A stretch of DNA of 17,707 nt from Geminicoccaceae bacterium (GTDB lineage: Bacteria; Pseudomonadota; Alphaproteobacteria; Geminicoccales; Geminicoccaceae), in assembly GCA_030824835.1 (NCBI GenBank), contig JAPJRA010000009.1:3910-21616 (forward strand), given 5' to 3'. The notes under the pieces are model-generated. The model was given only the letters and a program-made list of their open reading frames with translations. It was not told the origin of the DNA and made no database searches. A program made the position numbers and the translations under genes. This document shows positions 1-6,479 of the stretch, piece after piece (position 1 is the first letter of the stretch; each line of letters opens with the position of its first letter).

Positions 1-1432
1 CGCCCACTTCCTTGACCGTCATGGTCATGGCCAGACGGCGCAGATAGCCTTCCAGATCCGTCGCCTGGTCCAGCGCCGCCTTGCGCTCGGCGTTCAGCAC
101 GTAGCTGCGGTTGCGCGCCGCATCGTCGGCGGTGAAGGTGGCGGCCTCGAAATAGCCGCCGGCAGCGACCGTCTCGGGGTAGTTCGCCACATCCTCGGGC
201 AGTTCGGGCACCGCCACCTCGGGCAGTTCGCGGCGGACGATCTCGCGCTCGGCCGGGTTGTCATCGACGAAGACCAGGCTGTCGAGGCCGATGTTCAGCG
301 TCCTGGCGATCTGCCGGAGATTTCCCGCCTTGTCGTTCCAATTGGCCATGAAGCAGGCGATGTCACCGCGCTTCAGCACCATCTCGGGGTGCCTGGCGAA
401 GGCTTCCTCGGCCACCTCCTGGGTGTTCTTGCTGCAGACCGCCAGGATGACGCCGCGCCGGCCGAGCGCCGCGGCATAGCGCTGGAAGGCCAGGAAGGCC
501 TCGCCGGTCGCATTGCCCTGGCCGAGCTTGATGCCGTCCAGCCCGTCATCGCCGATCACGCCGCCCCAGATCGTGTTGTCGAGATCGAGCACCAGGCACT
601 TCCGCGACAGGCCGGCCACGGCCATGGCCACACGGGCCAGCAGGTCGCCGTAGAGCGGCGCCAGGATCGGGCTGACCAGTTGCTTCGCCTGGTGCCAGCG
701 CACCGGATCGGCGAGCCCCGCCGCCTGGCCCTGTCGCGCCGCCATCCAGGCGAGGTCGAGCAACAGCACGCCATCCTCCCGCGCCGCAGCGCGGATGGCG
801 GTGTTCAGCCGCTCGGTCACGGCATAGGGCGCCGCCGGCACCAGCGCCTCGAAGGAACCGAAGATCGGCGGGTCGGCCGGCACCAGGGTCTGTTGCACCA
901 CCTGCGCCCCGTAACGCTCGCGCGCCCGGCGCCAGAGCAGGCGCAGCTCCTCCACCCGGGCGGTGACGGCGGCCACGACCTCGGCCTCGGCGGCTTCCAG
1001 GGGCAGGTCGATGGGCGCGTCCCGGGCATCAAGGGCCAGCAGGATCAGTTGCGGCGCGAAGGCCGCGAGGTCCGGGTCCTCGCCCAGCAGGGCCTGGCGA
1101 TACAGGCCATAGGGCGCGACATGCACCGAGAGCGCCAGGCGGCGGCCCAGGCCGGAGACCCGGATCGAGGGGACGAGGTGGTCCACGGTGTGGGAGGCCA
1201 GGATGGCGAGACGCAGCGGCGTCAGGGCCGGACTCTGCTGGCCCGGCGCGGCCGGGTCGGCCAAGCCTTCCGCAGCCAGGCGGTCGATCCGCCCGGTCAG
1301 GGTGAAGTCGCGGCGATAGCCGGAAAGCCGGATGGCCGCGGCCAGCCTGGCCCTGGGCTCGGTCAGGCGTCGGGCCTCGCCGATCGCGGCGGAAAGATCC
1401 GCATGGAGCGGCAGCCAGGCGAGTTGATCCAT
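1..1432 (-). CDS. FkbH-like HAD-IIIC family protein (3' end cut by window edge)
   Basis: I read this frame directly. It begins at the ATG at 1432 and stays open to base 1, giving about 477 residues with the C-terminus missing. The HAD core is clear: motif I VLDLDNTIWGGVIGDDG at about residues 279-295, AVCSKN at about 331-336, and LVFVDDNPAERE at about 386-397. The first ~270 residues are the N-terminal region usual in long FkbH-domain proteins. Characterised FkbH enzymes dephosphorylate 1,3-bisphosphoglycerate and load the glyceryl unit onto an acyl carrier protein; other HAD-IIIC relatives sit in glycan clusters with unknown acyl substrates. The gene starts 10 bases after the MBOAT stop, so the two are probably cotranscribed and may supply and transfer the same acyl group. 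No ACP gene is visible here. The family call is firm; the substrate is inferred. Confidence 0.9.
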   Translation of the reverse strand, partial: MDQLAWLPLHADLSAAIGEARRLTEPRARLAAAIRLSGYRRDFTLTGRIDRLAAEGLADPAAPGQQSPALTPLRLAILASHTVDHLVPSIRVSGLGRRLALSVHVAPYGLYRQALLGEDPDLAAFAPQLILLALDARDAPIDLPLEAAEAEVVAAVTARVEELRLLWRRARERYGAQVVQQTLVPADPPIFGSFEALVPAAPYAVTERLNTAIRAAAREDGVLLLDLAWMAARQGQAAGLADPVRWHQAKQLVSPILAPLYGDLLARVAMAVAGLSRKCLVLDLDNTIWGGVIGDDGLDGIKLGQGNATGEAFLAFQRYAAALGRRGVILAVCSKNTQEVAEEAFARHPEMVLKRGDIACFMANWNDKAGNLRQIARTLNIGLDSLVFVDDNPAEREIVRRELPEVAVPELPEDVANYPETVAAGGYFEAATFTADDAARNRSYVLNAERKAALDQATDLEGYLRRLAMTMTVKEVG

Positions 1433-1442
1433 GATCCCGTTC

Positions 1443-3056
1443 TCAGAACTGGAAGTAGAGGAATTCGGTCGGCGCGGCCGAGAAGGCGCGGGCCAGGGCG
1501 AAGAAGCCGAGCAGGCCGATCACCACGCCGAAGGCCGGCGTCGGGCGCCAGGTTGCGCCCGGCAGGAAGGGCTCCAGCCAGCTCTGGCGCGGGCGCCAGC
1601 CAAGCGCGGTGCGATAGTGCCGCATCCATTGCTGGGTGTTCGGCAGGGTCCAGACGAAGGCCAGGAGCAGGCCGATCAGGGCCGCATCGGTCAGATTGAA
1701 GAAAGGTACGGCATCGACGGTCAGCCCGAGGAAGCCGACCAGGCCGGAGACCACCGGAAGGCCGGCCATCGCCGGCGGCACCACCACGCCGTTCAGCCCG
1801 GCCATCCCGGCCAGCATGGTGAGCGCCCCGGTCAGACTGGGTGCGCGGAAGAAGACCATGGCGACATTGACGCAGAGGAAGGTCAGCAGGACGGCCGCCC
1901 CGCGGTGCAGCCACCTGTCGCTGTCGAGCTTCCAGCCCCAGCGCACCTTCAGCGCCCGCCAGGCATGCGCCGCCACCAGGTAGAAGCCATGCAGCAGGCC
2001 GAAGGCCACGAACTGCCACCCCGCCCCATGCCAGACGCCGGAGATGAACATGGTCAGGATGGTCGGATAGGCCACCAGGCTGATGAAGGTGCCGAAGGTC
2101 ATCTTGCCGCGGCGGGGCAGCGGCTTGCCGGCGGCGACGCGGGCGCGCGTCACCCGCATGACGATCGGGTTGTAGACATAGGCCGTCAGGAAGCGCGTCA
2201 GCGTCATGTGCCAGCGCGACCAGAACTCGATGACGTTGCGGGCCTTGTAGGGGCTGTCGAAGTTCGGCGGCAGGCTGATGCCGAAGAGCAGGCCGAGGCC
2301 GATCGCCATATCGGTGTAGCCCGAGAAGTCGAAATAGATCTGCAACGTGTAGCTCAGCGCGCCGCTCCAGGCATCGAGCAGCGACAGCGCCGCGCCGGCC
2401 TCGGCGGCCGCGAAGACGGGACCCGCATCGGCGCCCAGCGGATCGGCGAAGACCACCTTCTTGAACAGGCCGAGCAGGAAGAGCGTGGCGCCCACCGAGA
2501 TGTTGTCGAAACGCGGCCGGAAGTTCCGGGGGTCGCTGAACTGCGACAGCATCTCCCGGTGGTGGGTGATGGGGCCGGCGATCAGATGCGGGAAGAAGGT
2601 GATGAAGAGGCAGTAGTTGAGGAAATCGTGCTCGACGACGGCGCCGTCATGCGCGTCGCTCAGATAGGCGATCTGCTGGAAGGTGAAGAAGGAGATGGCC
2701 AGGGGCAGGACAATGTTGGGCACGCTCCAGCCCAGACCGAAGGCATCGTCGACCGCGCCCACCAGAAAGCCCATGTACTTGAAGTAGCACAGCAGGATCA
2801 GGTTCGCGGCGATGCCCAGCACCAGCACGAGGCGCGAGGGCCTGCGCAGCAGATAGCCGCCCAGGACATAGTTCGCGACCATGCTGCCCAACAGGAGAGG
2901 CACGTATTGCGGGTCCCACCATCCGTAGAAGACCAGCGAGGCGAGCGTGAGCCAGACCCCGGCCAGGCGCTGCCGACCCGTTCCCGCCAGGACGAAGAAG
3001 CCCAGCAGCACGATCGGCAGGAAGCCGAGAATGAAGGTTGCGGAGTTGAACAGCAT
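1443..3056 (-). CDS. AlgI-like MBOAT family membrane O-acyltransferase
   Basis: A 537-residue polytopic membrane protein of the normal AlgI/DltB-type length. It begins MLFNSATFILGFLPIVLL, typical of AlgI-like proteins. It contains YFDFSGYTDMAIG (residues ~241-253), FWSRWHMTLTRFL with H283, and SGVWHGAGWQF with the conserved putative catalytic H343. Such proteins move acyl groups across the inner membrane onto periplasmic polysaccharide hydroxyls, often with an AlgJ/AlgX-type SGNH partner. No such partner is seen in this window. An AAGGT-type ribosome site lies six bases before the ATG. The gene follows an AT-rich spacer, so it probably has its own promoter, and it leads directly into the FkbH-like gene. 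Acetyl transfer is the usual activity, but the FkbH neighbour leaves a glyceryl or other ACP-borne acyl donor open. Confidence 0.93.
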   Translation of the reverse strand: MLFNSATFILGFLPIVLLGFFVLAGTGRQRLAGVWLTLASLVFYGWWDPQYVPLLLGSMVANYVLGGYLLRRPSRLVLVLGIAANLILLCYFKYMGFLVGAVDDAFGLGWSVPNIVLPLAISFFTFQQIAYLSDAHDGAVVEHDFLNYCLFITFFPHLIAGPITHHREMLSQFSDPRNFRPRFDNISVGATLFLLGLFKKVVFADPLGADAGPVFAAAEAGAALSLLDAWSGALSYTLQIYFDFSGYTDMAIGLGLLFGISLPPNFDSPYKARNVIEFWSRWHMTLTRFLTAYVYNPIVMRVTRARVAAGKPLPRRGKMTFGTFISLVAYPTILTMFISGVWHGAGWQFVAFGLLHGFYLVAAHAWRALKVRWGWKLDSDRWLHRGAAVLLTFLCVNVAMVFFRAPSLTGALTMLAGMAGLNGVVVPPAMAGLPVVSGLVGFLGLTVDAVPFFNLTDAALIGLLLAFVWTLPNTQQWMRHYRTALGWRPRQSWLEPFLPGATWRPTPAFGVVIGLLGFFALARAFSAAPTEFLYFQF

Positions 3057-3126
3057 GGTCTGACCTTCATTCGGGCAGGCAAAGCGGGACGGGGCACACC
3101 GGCCAACCGGAACGTGTCCGGCATCG

Positions 3127-3168
3127 GCGCATATGTTGGATAATACTCAAAAATTATCCGATATGCGC
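3127..3168. repeat. Interrupted 15-bp-arm inverted repeat (hairpin or operator)
   Basis: The left arm is GCGCATAT, then GTT, then GGATAAT (3127-3144). The right arm is ATTATCC, G, ATATGCGC (3153-3168). Fifteen bases pair perfectly, interrupted by a 3-versus-1 base internal loop, with an 8-base loop ACTCAAAA. Neither strand has a T-run immediately after it, so it does not look like an intrinsic terminator. A protein-binding site or an RNA structure in the MBOAT leader fits better. Confidence 0.6.
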
Positions 3169-3209
3169 GCGCCTGGAGAAGATCACAGGATTTTTACGAT
3201 TTGTCTTCG

Positions 3210-3227
3210 TGAAATATTGCCATTTCA
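3210..3227. repeat. Short 6-bp inverted repeat
   Basis: TGAAAT and ATTTCA are separated by ATTGCC, just after the flippase stop codon on the minus strand. It is AT-rich, short and lacks a following T-run. It could be an operator half-site pair or chance. Confidence 0.25.
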
Positions 3228-3238
3228 TGACTTCCCGT

Positions 3239-4555
3239 TCATGAGGCCGCCGCGATGATCCGGGCTTTCCGCCGTGCCTGCAGCACCATGTGCAGCATCA
3301 GAGTGAAATAGGCGAAGGCCTCGAAGCCGTAGACCGCGACGTAGCCGATGATGAAGCCGTCGATGGACCAGTTCTGCCAGGCAGCGACCGCGGTCATGAT
3401 CAGCATGCCCAGGAAGGACAGCGCGGCGCGGCGCGCCAGGGGCGCGAGCCAGCCGATGGCGGCCAGGACGGCACCGCTCGCCGTCTGCACCAGCATCAGG
3501 AAGAGCATGACGCAGATGGCGATGCGCGTGCTTTCCGACACCACTTCGGGGTGGCCCAGCAGGATGCCGAAGAACCTGTCGCCCAGGACATAGATGATCC
3601 CGGCGCCCACGGTGAAGGGCAGGGCACTGAGCCCGAAGGACAGCCGGATCCAGCGCATCAGCCTGGCCACGTCGTGCGCGTGATAGGCCTGCGTCTGATG
3701 CGGCATCATGGTCTCGGCCACGGTCAGGAAGGCGGTGACGCCGAATCGGGTCACCTTGTAGAACATGTCGAAGACGACCAGAGCCAGCGCGTCCCGGTAG
3801 ATTAGCGGGATGACATAGTAGGGATAGATATAGATCAGGAACTCCGACAGGGAGAGCACGGCGGAGGCGGTGATGCCGCGCAGATCCGCCCGCAGCACGC
3901 GGAAGCCCTGGCCGATCCGCGCCCCGCTGAGGAAGCCGAGCCGCCGCCGCGCCACCAGGAAGAGCGCCACCAGGCCGGAAAGCCAGAGCAGCACGAAGCA
4001 GATGGCATAGACCGTCAGCGGCAGGCCGAAGGCCAGCGCCGCGGTCAGCAGCACCAGCACCAGGCGGCGCAGGAAATCGATGCCCTCGGTCAGCACATAG
4101 GCATCGAAGGCATTGGCGGCGAGACGCAGGATCATCCAGGGCAGGGGCAGGACCGACCCGGCGAAGAGCAGCAGATAGATCGGCCGATAGGCCGCCAGCC
4201 CGAGATCCGCCGTCCAGAGCGCCACGCCGAAGGCCAGCGTCGCCAGGATGGCGGCGGCCGAATAGCTCCACAGCGCCGCGGCGACGGCGCTGCCAAGCTC
4301 CTGCCGGGAGGAACTCTCGGGATGCAGGAAATTCTGCCGCATCCGTCCGAAGAGCCGCAGCGAGATGCCCAGATCGGCCTGCAGAACCAGCGAGGCGAAG
4401 GCGATGACGGTCGCGAAGAAAGCGTAGTCGTGCAGACCGACCTGCCGCACCAGGCTATAGGTCAGCAGGAAGCTCCAGAGCGTTGCCAGGGCAGTGTTGG
4501 TGGCCTTCAGCAGGAAGAAGGTCGCGGATTTCCGCGCCGCCGCACTCTTCAGCAT
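3239..4555 (-). CDS. Wzx-like polysaccharide flippase (oligosaccharide transporter)
   Basis: A 438-residue, almost wholly hydrophobic protein with about 12 predicted membrane segments and a basic N-terminus (MLKSAAARKS). This is the size and layout of polysaccharide-transport (PST/MATE-like) flippases, which move undecaprenyl-linked repeat units from the cytoplasmic to the periplasmic face. Internal stretches such as VFDMFYKVTRFGVTAFL and AETMMPHQTQAYHAHD resemble charged loops between helices in this family. Its ATG shares one base with the stop of the upstream glycosyltransferase gene (TGATG), so translation is probably coupled. It is the last gene of block 2. With the Wzy-like protein at 15938-17263 it makes a Wzx/Wzy-dependent pathway likely. 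Sequence is poorly conserved in this family, so the call rests on topology and context. Confidence 0.83.
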   Translation of the reverse strand: MLKSAAARKSATFFLLKATNTALATLWSFLLTYSLVRQVGLHDYAFFATVIAFASLVLQADLGISLRLFGRMRQNFLHPESSSRQELGSAVAAALWSYSAAAILATLAFGVALWTADLGLAAYRPIYLLLFAGSVLPLPWMILRLAANAFDAYVLTEGIDFLRRLVLVLLTAALAFGLPLTVYAICFVLLWLSGLVALFLVARRRLGFLSGARIGQGFRVLRADLRGITASAVLSLSEFLIYIYPYYVIPLIYRDALALVVFDMFYKVTRFGVTAFLTVAETMMPHQTQAYHAHDVARLMRWIRLSFGLSALPFTVGAGIIYVLGDRFFGILLGHPEVVSESTRIAICVMLFLMLVQTASGAVLAAIGWLAPLARRAALSFLGMLIMTAVAAWQNWSIDGFIIGYVAVYGFEAFAYFTLMLHMVLQARRKARIIAAAS

Positions 4556-5679
4556 CAGCGCCGCCCCAGCCAGCGCTCGGCACGGTCACGCAACCTGTGC
4601 CGGCCGGCCTGGACCGCGAATTTTCCGCCCCGCAGCCACCGCGTCAGCCTGGGCGGCAGGGAGGAGGCGCGCAGTTTGGCCACGGCGGACACGGCTTCGG
4701 CCTGCGGTGCGAGGTCGATCAGGAAGCCCGCCGCCAGGGCGCGCAGGCACCATTCCAGATCCTCCGCCTCGTCCCAGGCGACGGCCTCGTTCAGCGGGCA
4801 GCGCTCGTGCACGTCCTTGCGGACGCAGAACAGCCCGCCATCGACATAGGGCAGACCGCGGGCATAGAGGTCCAGATAGCGTTCCGCCGGCACCCGCCGC
4901 AGGCTGGAGGGCGTCAGCCGCGGCACATGGCCTGGGAGGCCGGTATCGTGCACGCCGAGGGAGAGATAATCCTCCCGCGCCCCGTCGCCCTGGATGAAGA
5001 CGCGGGGCGTGATGATCTCGAACTCCTCCGGCACATGGCGCAGCGTGTCGGGCGCCAGCAGCACCCGGCTGTGCAGGATGGCAATGCGAGGTCCCTTCAG
5101 GGCGCGGATCAGCGCGTTCTTCTTCCGGCAGATCATCACCCGCGGGCCGGGCGGCAGGTCGTGAGCCAGATAGCCCACCTGAGGGTAACCCTCGAGGCAG
5201 GCCTCGCCCCCCGAGGGGCCGCAGACCAGGATCTCGCCCCCCTGTTCCGGCCGCAGTTCCGGCTGGCGCAGCAAGGCGTCGAGGCAGGCGTGCAGCCGGG
5301 GCAACTCGGCCTCCTGGCCAGAGAAGACCACCCCCGCGCCCCATCCCGCGGGCGTCGGCGGCCGGGTGCGGACCAGTTCGATCTCTCCCTTGTCGGTATC
5401 GAGCCGCAGGGGATCGGCCTCACCGGCGGTCAGCTTGTAGGTCCATTGCCGGATCAGCTTGAAGGAAACGAAGCGGGGCCAGAGATCGAAGACATTGGGC
5501 GAGTTGTCCTGCACCAGCAGCCGGCCTCCCGGCTGCAGGGCCCAGAGGCCGTACTTCAGCGCATGCGCCATCAGGTTCCGGTAGATCAGCCGCTCCGTGC
5601 GGATGACCACGCGGGACAGGCCCCGCATCGTCTTCAGCCGATACAGATCCTCACGGCCGGAGACGGTGAACTCGCTCAT
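4555..5679 (-). CDS. Atypical GT2-like glycosyltransferase with partial methyltransferase-like N-terminus
   Basis: This protein has 374 residues from the ATG at 5679, which has AGGAAAAG nine bases upstream. An ATG at 5709 would add ten residues (PQQQEKTQ-type leader) but has no good ribosome site. Residues ~25-100 (ALKYGLWALQPGGRLLVQDN) resemble the C-terminal half of a class I SAM methyltransferase, without the glycine-rich SAM motif. From about residue 110 the fold looks GT2-like: GAGVVFSGQEAELPRLHACL, then KKNALIRALKGPRIAILHSR, then DGGLFCVRKDVHER and WDEAEDLEWCLRA, matching the acceptor-side GG..VRRD and ED motifs of GT-A enzymes. The usual DXD is replaced by HSR. It probably adds a sugar to the lipid-linked repeat unit, but catalysis may be unusual or lost. 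It lies 39 bases after the HAD stop and overlaps the flippase start. Confidence 0.68.
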   Translation of the reverse strand: MSEFTVSGREDLYRLKTMRGLSRVVIRTERLIYRNLMAHALKYGLWALQPGGRLLVQDNSPNVFDLWPRFVSFKLIRQWTYKLTAGEADPLRLDTDKGEIELVRTRPPTPAGWGAGVVFSGQEAELPRLHACLDALLRQPELRPEQGGEILVCGPSGGEACLEGYPQVGYLAHDLPPGPRVMICRKKNALIRALKGPRIAILHSRVLLAPDTLRHVPEEFEIITPRVFIQGDGAREDYLSLGVHDTGLPGHVPRLTPSSLRRVPAERYLDLYARGLPYVDGGLFCVRKDVHERCPLNEAVAWDEAEDLEWCLRALAAGFLIDLAPQAEAVSAVAKLRASSLPPRLTRWLRGGKFAVQAGRHRLRDRAERWLGRR

Positions 5680-5688
5680 GGCTTGGGT

Positions 5689-5696
5689 CTTTTCCT
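5689..5696 (-). promoter_or_regulatory. Ribosome binding site deciding the GT2-like start
   Basis: AGGAAAAG on the minus strand, nine bases before the ATG at 5679. The alternative ATG at 5709 has only a GC-rich, non-matching upstream sequence, so I prefer 5679. Confidence 0.55.
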
Positions 5697-5718
5697 GTTG
5701 CTGCGGCATCGGGCCCGT

Positions 5719-6468
5719 TCAGGGCCGGCCCACGACGCCCCTGGCCCAGTCCCGCAGGGCAGGAAAGGCATGAAAGGTGCCATCCACCCCCGCATGGGCC
5801 GCGCGGCCGCTGCCGCCGTCATGCAGCTTCTGGAGCGTGGCGGCATTCAGGACCTGCTTGCTGGCCACCACGTCGCACTCGGCATCACCGATGAACCAGA
5901 CCCGGTCGCCCCTCTCCAGCTCCAGCTTGGCGGCGGCGATCTCGAAGGGTTTGAGGCCGGACTTGTCCACCCCGGCCTCCTCCGAGGTCACGACGGTGTC
6001 GAAATAGCGATCGATGCCGAAATAGACGAGCTTGCGGAACTGGATCTGCGCCGTCAGGTCGGTCACCAGGGCCAGCGGCAGGCCGGCGGCGCGCAGCTCG
6101 ATCAGGAGGTCCTCCGCGCCGTGAAACAGCCGGGCGCTGGTCATCAGGGTGCGCCAGTAGGTCTGTTCCAGGTCAAGGGCGATGGCAGGCTGGCTGTTCA
6201 GCCCCAGCAACTCGATCATCCTCTGGAAGTAGAGCAGGCGGTTGTGCGAGCTGGCGGTCGCCCCCAGCATCCGCTTCGTCTCCTGCCGGGCCCGGCGGAA
6301 GGCGTCGTCGAACTGGGCCGGCTGCACCTTCAGCGCCTTGCCGACCTTGTTCCGGACCGCCTCCATCGCCCGCTCATGCGGCCGGCCATATTCGTAGAGG
6401 GTGTCGTCCAGATCGAAGAGGATGGCGCGCGGCTTCTCCCGCAGGGCCTCGGCGTTCAGGATCTTCAT
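5719..6468 (-). CDS. HAD-family hydrolase (phosphatase)
   Basis: A 249-residue haloacid-dehalogenase-fold enzyme with all four motifs: ILFDLDDTLYEY with nucleophile D19 and acid/base D21; LVTDLT with T136; K173 in GLKPFE; and WFIGDAECDV with D195/D199. A helical C1 cap lies between motifs I and II (residues ~28-125), as in phosphoglycolate-phosphatase-like or nucleotidase-like members. It should dephosphorylate a small cytoplasmic phosphate ester. Placed after the kinase-containing fusion and near a nucleotidyltransferase and an aldolase, it may trim a phosphate from a pathway intermediate. A strong GAGGAGGT ribosome site overlaps the preceding stop codon. The substrate cannot be told from sequence. 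Confidence 0.88.
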   Translation of the reverse strand: MKILNAEALREKPRAILFDLDDTLYEYGRPHERAMEAVRNKVGKALKVQPAQFDDAFRRARQETKRMLGATASSHNRLLYFQRMIELLGLNSQPAIALDLEQTYWRTLMTSARLFHGAEDLLIELRAAGLPLALVTDLTAQIQFRKLVYFGIDRYFDTVVTSEEAGVDKSGLKPFEIAAAKLELERGDRVWFIGDAECDVVASKQVLNAATLQKLHDGGSGRAAHAGVDGTFHAFPALRDWARGVVGRP

Positions 6469-6471
6469 GAT

Positions 6472-6479
6472 ACCTCCTC
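6472..6479 (-). promoter_or_regulatory. Strong Shine-Dalgarno for the HAD hydrolase
   Basis: GAGGAGGT on the minus strand, overlapping the TGA of the upstream fusion gene and three bases before the ATG at 6468. The spacing is short, but it is the strongest ribosome site in the window. Confidence 0.6.

Larger units (their letters stand above)
3057..3238 (-). promoter_or_regulatory. AT-rich intergenic region with likely promoter for MBOAT/FkbH genes
   Basis: This 182-bp gap between the flippase stop and the MBOAT start is clearly more AT-rich than the flanking genes, especially 3131-3230. It holds the large interrupted hairpin at 3127-3168 and a small inverted repeat at 3210-3227. It is the longest break inside the gene run, so a promoter for the last two genes is likely here. 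I could not identify a convincing -35/-10 pair. Confidence 0.45.

Noticed and set aside
389..3143. Long plus-strand open frames over the FkbH and MBOAT genes
   Set aside because: They are rich in Gln, Arg, Gly, His and Glu with no domain motifs, and lie exactly opposite genes with clear family motifs. This is the usual antisense shadow in GC-rich DNA.
3127..3168. Intrinsic terminator after the flippase gene
   Set aside because: The hairpin is strong, but no run of T follows on the minus strand. It is kept as a possible operator or RNA structure instead.
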